Positions 34,901-48,448 of a stretch of 64,000 bases of DNA are shown here, one piece after another. The notes under the pieces were generated by a model. It saw nothing but the letters and a program-made list of their open reading frames with translations. It had not been told where the DNA came from and searched no databases. Source of the stretch: Acanthosepion lycidas (Eukaryota > Mollusca > Cephalopoda > Sepiida > Sepiidae); the NCBI GenBank assembly GCA_963932145.1, contig OZ010611.1, positions 58,103,292 to 58,167,291 of the forward strand, read 5' to 3'. The translations under genes and the position numbers were made by a program. Positions within the stretch are counted from its first letter, which is position 1; each line of letters starts with the position of its first letter.

Positions 34901-35377
34901 AATTCATAGAAATGGAGTAGCGTGCAATGGTGTCGTCTCATACAACTGTGAGTTAGTAGAAAAATTTGTGGGCACAAAATGGGTGATCAGTGACTTATTC
35001 TTTTCTGTTTGAGCCTTGTCTTTAGCTTTTTCTTCTATATTTAACATTATGTAGAGGCAAGGCCCCCCTCTAAATCTGGATTGAAATTATTTTTCATTCT
35101 AATTCATAGAAATGGAGTAGCATGCAATGGTGTCGTCTCATACAACTGTGAGTTAGTAGGAAAATTCGTGGGCACAAAATGTTTGATCAGAGTCTTATTC
35201 TCTTCTGTTTGTGCCTTGTCTTTAGCTTTTTCTTCTATATTTAACATTATGTAGAGGCAAGGCCCTCCTCAAAATCTGGATTGAAATTATTTTTCATTCT
35301 AATTCATAGAAATGGTGTAGTGTGCAATGGTGTCGTCTCATACAACTGTGAGTTAGTAGAAAAATTTGTGGGCACAA
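31984..35377 (+). repeat. Higher-order repeat unit, 17 monomers, copy 1 (3394 bp)
   Basis: It matches the next 3394 bp at every place I compared, including rare markers such as GATCAGTGACTTTTTTC (about 33988), CCAATAAATCTGCATG and TGTACACAAGATGGG. The left border is where GTGTGTTAGTAG and CAGAATGGG on the left stop matching; the right border cannot be fixed to the base. Confidence 0.87.
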
Positions 35378-38300
35378 AATGGGTGATCAGTGACTTATTC
35401 TCTTCTGTTTGAGCCTTGCCTTTAGCTTTTTCTTCTATATTTAACATTATGTAGAGGCAAGGCCCCCCTCTAAATCTGGATTGAAATTATTTTTCATTCT
35501 AATTCATAGAAATGGAGAAGCGTGCAATGGTGTCGTCTCATACAACTGTGAGTTAGTAGGAAAATTTGTGGGCACAAAATGTTTGATCAGAGTCATATTC
35601 TCTTCTGTTTGTGCCTTGTCTTTAGCTTTTTCTTCTATATTTAACATTATGTAGAAGCAAGGCCCCCTCTAAATCTGGATTGAAATTATTTTTCATTCTA
35701 ATTCATAGAAATGGAGTAGCGTGCAATGGTGTCGTCTCATACAACTGTGAGTTAGTAGAAAAATTTGTGGGCACAAAATGTTTGATCAGAGTCTTATTCT
35801 CTTCTGTTTGTGCCTTGTGTTTAGCTTTTTCTTCTATATTTAACATTATGTAGAGGCAAGGCCCTCCTCAAAATCTGGATTGAAATTATTTTTCATTCTA
35901 ATTCATAGAAATGGAGTAGCGTGCAATGGTGTCGTCTCATAAAACTGTGACTTAGTAGAAAAATTTGTGGGCACAAAATGGGTGAACAGTGTCTTATTCT
36001 CTTGTGTTTGTGCCTTGTCTTTAGCTTTTTCTTCTATATTTAACATTATGTAGAGGCAAGGCCCCCCTCTAATTCTGGATTGAAATTATTTTTCTTACTA
36101 ATTCATAGAAATGGAGTAGCGTGCAATGGTGTCGTCTCATACAACTGTGAGTTAGTAGAAAAATTTGTGGGCACAAAATAGGTGATCAGTGTCTTATTCT
36201 CTTCTGTTTGTGCCTTGTCTTTACCTTTTCTTCTATATTTAACATTATGGAGAGGCAAGGCCCCCCTCTAAATCTGGATTGAAATTATTTTTCATTCTAA
36301 TTCATAGAAATGGAGTAGCGTGCAATGGTGTCGTCTCATACAACTGTGAGTTAGTAGAAAAATTTGTGGGCACAAAATGGGTGATCAGTGACTTATTCTC
36401 TTCTGTTTGTGCCTTGTCTTTAGCTTTTTCTTCTATATTTAACATTATGTAGAGGCAAGGCCCCCCTCTAAATCTGGATTGAAATTATTTTTCATTCTAA
36501 TTCATAGAAATGGAGTAGCGTGCAATGGTGTCGTCTCATACAACTGTTAATTAGTAGGAAAATTTGTGTACACAAGATGGGTGATCAGAGTCATATTCTC
36601 TTCTGTTTGTGCCTTGTCTTTAGCTTTTTCTTCTATATTTAACATTATGTAGAAGCAAGGCCCCCTCTAAATCTGGATTGAAATTATTTTTCATTCTAAT
36701 TCATAGAAATGGAGTAGCGTGCAATGGTGTCGTCTCATACAACTGTGAGTTAGTAGAAAAATTTGTGGGCACAAAATGGGTGATCAGTGTCTTATTCTCT
36801 TCTGTTTGTGCCTTGTCTTTAGCTTTTTCTTCTATATTTAACATTATGTAGAGGCAAGGCCCCCCTCTAAATCTGGATTGAAATTATTTTTCATACTAAT
36901 TCATAGAAATGGAGTAGCGTGCAATGGTGTCGTCTCATACAACTATGAGTTAGTAGAAAAATTTGTGGGCACAAAATGGGTGATCAGAGTCATATTCTCT
37001 TCTGTTTGTGCCTTGTCTTTAGCTTTTTCTTCTATATGTAACCTTATGTAGAAGCAAGGCCCCCCTATAAATCTGGATGAAATTATGTTTCATTCTAATT
37101 CATAGAAATGGAGTAGCGTGCAATGGTGTGGTCTCATACAACTGTGACTTAGTAGAAAAATTTGTGGGCACAAAATGGGTGATCAGTGTCTTATTCTCTT
37201 CTGTTTGTGCCTTGTCTTTAGCTTTTTCTTCTATATTTAACATTATGTAGAGGCAAGGCCCCCCTCTAATTCTGGATTGAAATTATTTTTCTTACTAATT
37301 CATAGAAATGGAGTAGCGTGCAATGGTGTCGTCTCATACAACTCTGAGTTAGTAGAAAAATTTGTGGGCACAAAATGGGTGATCAGTGACTTTTTTCTTC
37401 TGTTTCTGCCTTGTCTTTATCTTTTTCTTCTATATTTAACATTATGTAGAGGCAAGGCCCCACTCTAAATCTGTATTGAAATTATGTTTCATTCTAATTC
37501 ATAGAAATGGAGTAGCGTGCAATGGTGTCGTCTCAAACAACTGTGAGTTAGTAGAAAAATTTGTGGGCACAAAATGGGTGATCAGTGTCTTATTCTCTTC
37601 TGTTTGTGCCTTGTCTTTAGCTTTTTCTTCTATATGTAACATTATGTAGAAGCAAGGCCCCCCAATAAATCTGCATGAAATTATGTTTCATTCTAATTCA
37701 TAGAAATGGAGTAGCGTGCAATGGTGTCGTCTCATACAACTGTGACTTAGTAGAAAAATTTGTGGGCACAAAATGGGTGATCAGTGTATTATTCTCTTCT
37801 GTTTGTGCCTTGTCTTTAGCTTTTTCTTCTATATTTAACATTATGTAGAGGCAAGGCCCCCCTCTAATTCTGGATTGAAATTATTTTTCTTTCTAACTCA
37901 TAGAAATGGAGTAGTGTGCAATGGTGTCGTCTCATACAACTGTGAGTTAGTAGAAAAATTTGTGGGCACAAAATGGGCGATCAGTGTCTTATTCTCTTCT
38001 GTTTGTGCCTTGTCTTTACCTTTTTCTTCTATATTTAACATTATGGAGAGGCAAGGCCCCCCTCTAAATCTGGTTTGAAATTATTTTTCATTCTAATTCA
38101 TAGAAATGGAGTAGCGTGCAATGGTGTCGTCTCTTACAACTGTGAGTTAGTAGAAAAATTTGTGGGCACAAAATGTTTGATCAGAGTCTTATTCTCTTCT
38201 GTTTGTGCCTTGTCTTTAGCTTTTTCTTCTATATTTAACACTATGTAGAGGCAAGGCCACCCTCTAAATCTGGATTGAAATTATTTTTCATTCTAATTCA

Positions 38301-38771
38301 TAGAAATGGAGTAGCGTGCAATGGTGTCGTCTCATACAACTGTGAGTTAGTAGAAAAATTTGTGGGCACAAAATGGGTGATCAGTGACTTATTCTTTTCT
38401 GTTTGAGCCTTGTCTTTAGCTTTTTCTTCTATATTTAACATTATGTAGAGGCAAGGCCCCCCTCTAAATCTGGATTGAAATTATTTTTCATTCTAATTCA
38501 TAGAAATGGAGTAGCATGCAATGGTGTCGTCTCATACAACTGTGAGTTAGTAGGAAAATTCGTGGGCACAAAATGTTTGATCAGAGTCTTATTCTCTTCT
38601 GTTTGTGCCTTGTCTTTAGCTTTTTCTTCTATATTTAACATTATGTAGAGGCAAGGCCCTCCTCAAAATCTGGATTGAAATTATTTTTCATTCTAATTCA
38701 TAGAAATGGTGTAGTGTGCAATGGTGTCGTCTCATACAACTGTGAGTTAGTAGAAAAATTTGTGGGCACAA
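35378..38771 (+). repeat. Higher-order repeat unit, 17 monomers, copy 2 (3394 bp)
   Basis: This is the second tandem copy, offset exactly 3394 bp. Identity ends near 38784, where this copy has CAGTGTCTTATTC and copy 1 continued with CAGTGACTTATTC. No difference was found between the copies in the lines compared, so the duplication is very young or is an assembly repeat. Confidence 0.87.
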
Positions 38772-41700
38772 AATGGGTGATCAGTGTCTTATTCTCTTCT
38801 GTTTGTGCCTTGTCTTTATCTTTTTCTTCTATATTTAACATTATGTAGAGGAAAGACCCCCCTCTACATCTGGATTGAAATTATTTTTCATTCTAATTCA
38901 TAGAAATGGAGTAGCGTGCAATGGTGTCGTCTCATACAACTGTGAGTTAGTAGAAAAATTTGTGGGCACAAAATGGGTGATCAGTGTCTTTTTCTCTTCT
39001 GTTTGTGCCTTGTCTTTATCTTTTTCTTCTATATTTAACATTATGTAGAGGCAAGGCACCCTCTAAATCTGGATTGAAATTATTTTTCATTCTAATTCAT
39101 AGAAATGGCGTAGTGTGCAATGGTGTCGTCTCATACAACTGTGAGTTAGTAGAAAAATTTGTGGGCACAAAATGGGTGATCAGTGACTTATTCTCTTCTG
39201 TTTGTGCCTTGTCTTTATCTTTTTCTTCTATATTTAACATTATGGAGAGGCAAGGCCCCCCTCTAAATCTGGATTGAAATTATTTTTCATTCTAATTCAT
39301 AGAAATGGAGTAGCGTGCAATGGTGTCGTCTCATACAACTGTGAGTTAGTAGAAAAATTTGTGGGCACAAAATGGGTGATTAGTGACTTATTCTCTTCTG
39401 TTTGTGCCTTGTCTTTATCTTTTTCTTCTATATTTAACATTATGTAGAGGCAAGGCCCCCCTCTAAATCTGGATTGAAATTATTTTTCATTCTAATTCAT
39501 AGAAATGGAGTAGCGTGCAATGGTGTCGTCTCTTACAACTGTGAGTTAGTAGAAAAATTTGTGGGCAAAAAATGGGTGATCAGTGTCTTATTCTCTTCTG
39601 TTTGTGCCTTGTCTTTAGCTTTTTCTTCTATATTTAACATTATGTAGAGGCAAGGTCCCACTCTAAATCTGGATTGAAATTATTTTGCATTCTAATTCAT
39701 AGAAATGGAGTAGCGTGCAATGGTGTCGTCTCATACAACTGTGAGTTAGTAGAAAAATTTGTGGGCATAAAATGGGTGATCAGTGACTTATTCTCTTCTG
39801 TTTGAGCCTTGCCTTTAGCTTTTTCTTCTATATTTAACATTATGTAGAGGCAAGGCCCCCCTCTAAATCTGGATTGAAATTATTTTTCATTCTAATTCAT
39901 AGAAATGGAGTAGCGTGCAATGGTGGCGTCTCATACAACTGTGAGTTAGTAGAAAAATTTGTGGGCACAAAATGGGCGATCAGTGTCTTTTTCTCTTCTG
40001 TTTGTGCCTTGTCTTTATCTTTTTCTTCTATATTTAACATTATGGAGAGGCAAGGCCCCCCTCTAAATCTGGATTGAAATTATTTTGCATTCTAATCCAT
40101 AGAAATGGAGTAGCGTGCAATGGTGTCGTCACATATAACTGTGAGTTAGTAGAAAAATTTGTGGGCACAAAATGGGTGATCAGTGACTTATTCTCTTCTG
40201 TTTGAGCCTTGTCTTTAGCTTTTTCTTCTATATTTAACATTATGTAGAGGCAAGGCCCCCCTCTAAATCTGGATTGAAATTATTTTTCATTCTAATTCAT
40301 AGAAATGGAGTAGCGTGCAATGGTGTCGTCTCATACAACTGTGAGTTAGTAGAAAAATTTGTGGGCACAAAATGGGTGATCAGTGTCTTTTTCTCTTCTG
40401 TTTGTGCCTTGTCTTTATCTTTTTCTTCTATATTTAACATTATGTAGAGGCAAGGCCCCCCAATAAATCTGGATGAAATTATGTTTCATTCTAATTCATA
40501 GAAATTGAGTAGCGTGCAATGGTGTCGTCTCATACAACTGTGACTTAGTAGAAAAATTTGTGGGCACAAAATGGGTGATCAGTGTCTTATTCTCTTCTGT
40601 TTGTGCCTTGTCTTTAGCTTTTTCTTCTATATTTAACATTATGTAGAGGCAAGGCCCCCCTCTAATTCTGGATTGAAATTATTTTTCTTTCTAATTCATA
40701 GAAATGGAGTAGCGTGCAATGGTGTCGTCTCATACAACTGTGAGTTAGTAGAAAAATTTGTGGGCACAAAATGGGCGATCAATGTCTTATTCTCTTCTGT
40801 TTGTGCCTTGTCTTTACCTTTTTCTTCTATATTTAACATTATGGAGAGGCAAGGCCCCCCTCTAAATCTGGTTTGAAATTATTTTTCATTCTAATTCATA
40901 GAAATGGAGTAGCGTGCAATGATGTCGTCTCATACAACTGTGAGTTAGTAGAAAAATTTGTGGGCACAAAATGGGTGATCAGTGACTTTTTCTCTTCTGT
41001 TTGTGCCTTGTCTTTAGCTTTTTCTTCTATATTTAACATTATGTAGAGGCAAGGCCCCCCTCTAAATCTGGATTGAAATTATTTTTCATTCTAATTCATA
41101 GAAATGGAGTAGCGTGCAATGGTGTCGTCTCTTACAACTGTGAGTTAGTAGAAAAATTTGTGGGCACAAAATGTTTGATCAGAGACTTATTCTCTTCTGT
41201 TTGTGCCTTGTCTTTAGCTTTTTCTTCTATATTTAACACTATGTAGAGTCAAGGCCCCCCTCTAAATCTGGATTGAAATTATTTTTCATTCTAATTCATA
41301 GAAATGGTGTAGCGTGCAATGGTGTCGTCTCATACAACTGTGAGTTAGTAGAAAAATTCGTGGGCACAAAATGTTTGATCAGAGTCTTATTCTCTTCTGT
41401 TTGTGCCTTGTCTTTAGCTTTTTCTTCTATATTTAACATTATGTAGAGGCAAGGCCCTCCTCAAAATCTGGATTGAAATTATTTTTCATTCTAATTCATA
41501 GAAATGGAGTAGTGTGCAATGGTGTCGTCTCATACAACTGTGAGTTAGTAGAAAAATTTGTGGGCACAAAATGGGTGATCAGTGTCTTATTTTCTTCTGT
41601 TTGTGCCTTGTCTTTATCTTTTTCTTCTATATTTAACATTATGTAGAGGCAAGTCACCCTGTAAATCTGGATTGAAATTATTTTTCATTCTAATTCATAG

Positions 41701-42071
41701 AAATGGAGTAGTGTGCAATGGTGTCGTCTCATACAACTGTGAGTTAGTAGAAAAATTTGTGGGCACAAAATGGGTGATCAGTGTCTTATTCTCTTCTGTT
41801 TGTGCCTTGTCTTTATCTTTTTCTTCTATATTTAATATTATGTAGAGGCAAGGCCACCCACTAAATCTGGATTGAAATTATTTTTCATTCTAATTCATAG
41901 AAATAGAGTAGCGTGCAATGGTGTCGTCTCATACAACTGTGAGTTAGTAGAAAAATTTGTGGGCACAAAATGGGTGATCAGTGTATTATTCTCTTCTGTT
42001 TGTGCCTTGTCTTTAGCTTTTTCTTCTATATGTAACATTATGTAGAAGCAAGGCCCCCCTCTAAATCTGGA

Positions 42072-44263
42072 TTGAAATTAGTTTTCTTTCTAATTCATAG
42101 AAATGGAGTAGCGTGCAATGGTGTCGTCTCATACAACTGTGAGTTAGTAGGAAAATTTGTGGGCACAAAATGGGCGATCAGTGTCTTATTCTATTCTGTT
42201 TGTGCCTTGTCTTTACCTTTTTCTTCTATATTTAACATTATGGAGAGGCAAGGCCCCACTCTAAATCTGGATTGAAATTATTTTTCATTCTAATTCATAG
42301 AAATGGAGTAGCGTGCAATGGTGTCGTCTCATACAACTGTGAGTTAGTAGAAAAATTTGTGGGCACAAAATGTTTGATCAGAGTCTAATTCTCTTCTGTT
42401 TGTGCCTTGTGTTTAGCTTTTTCTTCTATATTTAACATTATGTAGAGGCAAGGCCCTCCTCAAAATCTGGATTGAAATCATTTTTCATTCTAATTCATAA
42501 AAATGGAGTAGCGTGCAATGGTGTCGTCTCATACAACTCTGAGTTAGTAGAAAAATTTGTGGGCACAAAATGGGTGATCAGTGTCTTTTTTCTTCTGTTT
42601 GTGCCTTGTCTTTAGCTTTTTCTTCTATATTTAACATTATGTAGAGGCGAGGCCCCACTCTAAATCTGTATTGAAATTATTTTTCATTCTAATTCATAGA
42701 AATGGAGTAGCGTACAATGGTGTCGTCTCATACAACTGTGAGTTAGTAGCAAAATTTGTGGGCACAAAATGGGTGATCAGTGTCTTATTCTCTTCTGTTT
42801 GTGCCTTGTCTTTAGCTTTTTCTTCTATATGTAACATTATGTAGAAGCAAGGCCCCCCAATAAATCTGGATGAAATTATGTTTCATTCTAATTCATAGAA
42901 ATGGAGTAGCGTGCAATGGTGTCGTCTCATACAACTGTGACTTAGTAGAAAAATTTGTGGGCACAAAATGGGTGATCAGTGTCTTATTCTCTTCTGTTTG
43001 TGCCTTGTCTTTAGCTTTTTCTTCTATATTTAACATTATGTAGAGGCAAGGCCCCCCTCTAATTCTGGATTGGAATTATTTTTCTTTCTAATTCATAGAA
43101 ATGGAGTAGCGTGCAATGGTGTCGTCTCATACAACAGTGAGTTAGTAGAAAAATTTGTGGGCACAAAATGGGTGATCAGTGTCTTTTTCTCTTCTGTTTG
43201 TGCCTTGTCTTTATCTTTTTCTTCTATATTTAACATTATGTAGAGGCAAGGCACCCTCTAAATCTGGATTGAAATTATTTTTCATTCTAATTCATAGAAA
43301 TGGAGTAGTGTGCAATGGTGACGTCTCATACAACTGTGAGTTAGTAGAAAAATTTGTGGGCACAAAATGGGTGATCAGTGTCTTATTCTCTTCTGTTTGT
43401 GCCTTGTCTTTAGCTTTTTCTATATTTAACATTATGTAGAGGAAAGGCCCCCTCTAATTCTGGATTGAAATTATTTTTCATTCTAATTCATAGAAATGGA
43501 GTAGCGTGCGATGGTGTCGTCTCATACAACAGTGAGTTAGTAGAAAAATTTGTGGGCACAAAATGGGTGATCAGTGTCTATTTCTCTTCTGTTTGTGCCT
43601 TGTCTTTATCTTTTTCTTCTATATTTAACATTATGTAGAGGCAAGGCACCCTCTAAATCTGGATTGAAATTATTTTTCATTCTAATTCATAGAAATGGAG
43701 TAGTGTGCAATGGTGACGTCTCATACAACTGTGAGTTAGTAGAAAAATTCGTGGGCACAAAATGGGTGATCAGTGTCTTATTCTCTTCTGTTTGTGCCTT
43801 GTCTTTATCTTTTTCTTCTATATTTAACATTATGTAGAGGCAAGGCCACCCACTAAATCTGGATTGAAATTATTTTTCATTCTAATTCATAGAAATAGAG
43901 TAGCGTGCAATGGTGTCGTCTCATACAACTGTGAGTTAGTAGAAAAATTTGTGGGCACAAAATGGGTGATCAGTGTCTTATTCTCTTCTGTTTGTGCCTT
44001 GTCTTTATCTTTTTCTTCTATATTTAATATTATGTAGAGGCAAGGCCACCCACTAAATCTGGATTGAAATTATTTTTCATTCTAATTCATAGAAATAGAG
44101 TAGCGTGCAATGGTGTCGTCTCATACAACTGTGAGTTAGTAGAAAAATTTGTGGGCACAAAATGGGTGATCAGTGTATTATTCTCTTCTGTTTGTGCCTT
44201 GTCTTTAGCTTTTTCTTCTATATGTAACATTATGTAGAAGCAAGGCCCCCCTCTAAATCTGGA
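42072..44263 (+). repeat. 11-mer higher-order repeat, version A, copy 1 (2192 bp)
   Basis: It starts at the variant monomer GAAATTAGTTTTCTTTC. It lacks one monomer near 43.1 kb that version B has, and carries extra GGCCACCCACTAAATC monomers near 43.84 and 44.04 kb. It shares the marker monomers GCGAGGCCCCACTC and CCCAATAAATCTGGATG with version B. Confidence 0.82.
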
Positions 44264-46456
44264 TTGAAATTAGTTTTCTTTCTAATTCATAGAAATGGAG
44301 TAGCGTGCAATGGTGTCGTCTCATACAACTGTGAGTTAGTAGGAAAATTTGTGGGCACAAAATGGGCGATCAGTGTCTTATTCTCTTCTGTTTGTGCCTT
44401 GTCTTTACCTTTTTCTTCTATATTTAACATTATGGAGAGGCAAGGCCCCACTCTAAATCTGGATTGAAATTATTTTTCATTCTAATTCATAGAAATGGAG
44501 TAGCGTGCAATGGTGTCGTCTCATACAACTGTGAGTTAGTAGAAAAATTTGTGGGCACAAAATGTTTGATCAGAGTCTAATTCTCTTCTGTTTGTGCCTT
44601 GTGTTTAGCTATTTCTTCTATATTTAACATTATGTAGAGGCAAGGCCCTCCTCAAAATCTGGATTGAAATTATTTTTCATTCTAATTCATAAAAATGGAG
44701 TAGCGTGCAATGGTGTCGTCTCATACAACTCTGAGTTAGTAGAAAAATTTGTGGGCACAAAATGGGTGATCAGTGTCTTTTTTCTTCTGTTTGTGCCTTG
44801 TCTTAAGCTTTTTCTTCTATATTTAACATTATGTAGAGGCGAGGCCCCACTCTAAATCTGTATTGAAATTATTTTTCATTCTAATTCATAGAAATGGAGT
44901 AGCGTACAATGGTGTCGTCTCATACAACTGTGAGTTAGTAGCAAAATTTGTGGGCACAAAATGGGTGATCAGTGTCTTATTCTCTTCTGTTTGTGCCTTG
45001 TCTTTAGCTTTTTCTTCTATATGTAACATTATGTAGAAGCAAGGCCCCCCAATAAATCTGGATGAAATTATGTTTCATTCTAATTCATAGAAATGGAGTA
45101 GCGTGCAATGGTGTCGTCTCATACAACTGTGACTTAGTAGAAAAATTTGTGGGCACAAAATGGGTGATCAGTGTCTTATTCTCTTCTGTTTGTGCCTTGT
45201 CTTTAGCTTTTTCTTCTATATTTAACATTATGTAGAGGCAAGGCCCCCCTCTAATTCTGGATTGAAATTATTTTTCTTTCTAATTCATAGAAATGGAGTA
45301 GCGTGCAATGGTGTCGTCTCATACAACTGTGAGTTAGTAGAAAAATTTGTGGGCACAAAATGGGCGATCAGTGTCTTATTTTCTTCTGTTTGTGCCTTGT
45401 CTTTACCTTTTTCTTCTATATTTAACATTATGGAGAGGCAAGGCCCCCCTCTAAATCTGGTTTGAAATTATTTTTCATTCTAATTCATAGAAATGGAGTA
45501 GCGTGCAATGGTGTCGTCTCATACAACAGTGAGTTAGTAGAAAAATTTGTGGGCACAAAATGGGTGATCAGTGTCTTTTTCTCTTCTGTTTGTGCCTTGT
45601 CTTTATCTTTTTCTTCTATATTTAACATTATGTAGAGGCAAGGCACCCTCTAAATCTGGATTGAAATTATTTTTCATTCTAATTCATAGAAATGGAGTAG
45701 TGTGCAATGGTGACGTCTCATACAACTGTGAGTTAGTAGAAAAATTTGTGGGCACAAAATGGGTGATCAGTGTCTTATTCTCTTCTGTTTGTGCCTTGTC
45801 TTTAGCTTTTTCTATATTTAACATTATGTACAGGAAAGGCCCCCTCTAATTCTGGATTGAAATTATTTTTCATTCTAATTCATAGAAATGGAGTAGCGTG
45901 CAAAGGTGTCGTCTCATACAACGGTGACTTAGTAGAAAAATTTGTGGGCACAAAATGGGTGATCAGTATCTTATTCTCTTCTGTTTGTGCCTTGTCTTTA
46001 GCTTTTTCTTCTATATTTAACATTATGGAGAGGCAAGGCCCCCCTCTAAATCTGGTTTGAAATTATTTTTCATTCTAATTCATAGAAATGGAGTAGCGTG
46101 CAATGGTGTCGTCTCATACAACAGTGAGTTAGTAGAAAAATTTGTGGGCACAAACTGGGTGATCAGTGTCTTATTCTCTTCTGTTTGTTCCTTGTTTTTA
46201 GCTTTTTCTTCTATATTTAACACTATGTAGAGGCATGGCCCCCCTCTAAATCTGGATTGAAATTATTTTTCATTCTAATTCATAGAAATGGAGTAGCGTG
46301 CAATGGTGTCGTCTCATACAACTGTGAGTTAGTAGAAAAATTTGTGGGCACAAAATGGGTGATCAGTGTCTTTATCTCTTCTGTTTGTGCCTTGTCTTTA
46401 TCTTTTTCTTCTATATTTAACATTATGTAGAAGCAAGGCCCCCCTCTAAATCTGGA
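44264..46456 (+). repeat. 11-mer higher-order repeat, version B, copy 1 (2193 bp)
   Basis: It starts with the same variant monomer as version A but has one more monomer before the CAGTGTCTTTTTCTC marker and one or two different monomers after it (GCAAAGGTGTCG, GGGCACAAACTGGG). Confidence 0.82.
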
Positions 46457-48448
46457 TTGAAATTAGTTTTCTTTCTAATTCATAGAAATGGAGTAGCGTG
46501 CAATGGTGTCGTCTCATACAACTGTGAGTTAGTAGGAAAATTTGTGGGCACAAAATGGGCGATCAGTGTCTTATTCTCTTCTGTTTGTGCCTTGTCTTTA
46601 CCTTTTTCTTCTATATTTAACATTATGGAGAGGCAAGGCCCCACTCTAAATCTGGATTGAAATTATTTTTCATTCTAATTCATAGAAATGGAGTAGCGTG
46701 CAATGGTGTCGTCTCATACAACTGTGAGTTAGTAGAAAAATTTGTGGGCACAAAATGTTTGATCAGAGTCTAATTCTCTTCTGTTTGTGCCTTGTGTTTA
46801 GCTTTTTCTTCTATATTTAACATTATGTAGAGGCAAGGCCCCCCTCTAAATCTGGATTGAAATTATTTTTCATTCTAATTCATAAAAATGGAGTAGCGTG
46901 CAATGGTGTCGTCTCATACAACTCTGAGTTAGTAGAAAAATTTGTGGGCACAAAATGGGTGATCAGTGTCTTTTTTCTTCTGTTTGTGCCTTGTCTTTAG
47001 CTTTTTCTTCTATATTTAACATTATGTAGAGGCGAGGCCCCACTCTAAATCTGTATTGAAATTATTTTTCATTCTAATTCATAGAAATGGAGTAGCGTAC
47101 AATGGTGTCGTCTCATACAACTGTGAGTTAGTAGCAAAATTTGTGGGCACAAAATGGGTGATCAGTGTCTTATTCTCTTCTGTTTGTGCCTTGTCTTTAG
47201 CTTTTTCTTCTATATGTAACATTATGTAGAAGCAAGGCCCCCCAATAAATCTGGATGAAATTATGTTTCATTCTAATTCATAGAAATGGAGTAGCGTGCA
47301 ATGGTGTCGTCTCATACAACTGTGACTTAGTAGAAAAATTTGTGGGCACAAAATGGGTGATCAGTGTCTTATTCTCTTCTGTTTGTGCCTTGTCTTTAGC
47401 TTTTTCTTCTATATTTAACATTATGTAGAGGCAAGGCCCCCCTCTAATTCTGGATTGAAATTATTTTTCTTTCTAATTCATAGAAATGGAGTAGCGTGCA
47501 ATGGTGTCGTCTCATACAACAGTGAGTTAGTAGAAAAATTTGTGGGCACAAAATGGGTGATCAGTGTCTTTTTCTCTTCTGTTTGTGCCTTGTCTTTATC
47601 TTTTTCTTCTATATTTAACATTATGTAGAGGCAAGGCACCCTCTAAATCTGGATTGAAATTATTTTTCATTCTAATTCATAGAAATGGAGTAGTGTGCAA
47701 TGGTGACGTCTCATACAACTGTGAGTTAGTAGAAAAATTTGTGGGCACAAAATGGGTGATCAGTGTCTTATTCTCTTCTGTTTGTGCCTTGTCTTTAGCT
47801 TTTTCTATATTTAACATTATGTAGAGGAAAGGCCCCCTCTAATTCTGGATTGAAATTATTTTTCATTCTAATTCATAGAAATGGAGTAGCGTGCGATGGT
47901 GTCGTCTCATACAACAGTGAGTTAGTAGAAAAATTTGTGGGCACAAAATGGGTGATCAGTGTCTATTTCTCTTCTGTTTGTGCCTTGTCTTTATCTTTTT
48001 CTTCTATATTTAACATTATGTAGAGGCAAGGCACCCTCTAAATCTGGATTGAAATTATTTTTCATTCTAATTCATAGAAATGGAGTAGTGTGCAATGGTG
48101 ACGTCTCATACAACTGTGAGTTAGTAGAAAAATTCGTGGGCACAAAATGGGTGATCAGTGTCTTATTCTCTTCTGTTTGTGCCTTGTCTTTATCTTTTTC
48201 TTCTATATTTAACATTATGTAGAGGCAAGGCCACCCACTAAATCTGGATTGAAATTATTTTTCATTCTAATTCATAGAAATAGAGTAGCGTGCAATGGTG
48301 TCGTCTCATACAACTGTGAGTTAGTAGAAAAATTTGTGGGCACAAAATGGGTGATCAGTGTCTTATTCTCTTCTGTTTGTGCCTTGTCTTTAGCTTTTTC
48401 TTCTATATGTAACATTATGTAGAAGCAAGGCCCCCCTCTAAATCTGGA
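46457..48448 (+). repeat. Higher-order repeat, version A, copy 2 (1992 bp, one monomer shorter)
   Basis: It is a copy of version A offset 4385 bp from 42072. One GGCCACCCACTAAATC monomer of the first copy is absent, so the unit is exactly 200 bp shorter. One monomer has CCCCCCTCTAAATC where copy 1 has CCTCCTCAAAATC, suggesting local conversion. Confidence 0.82.
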
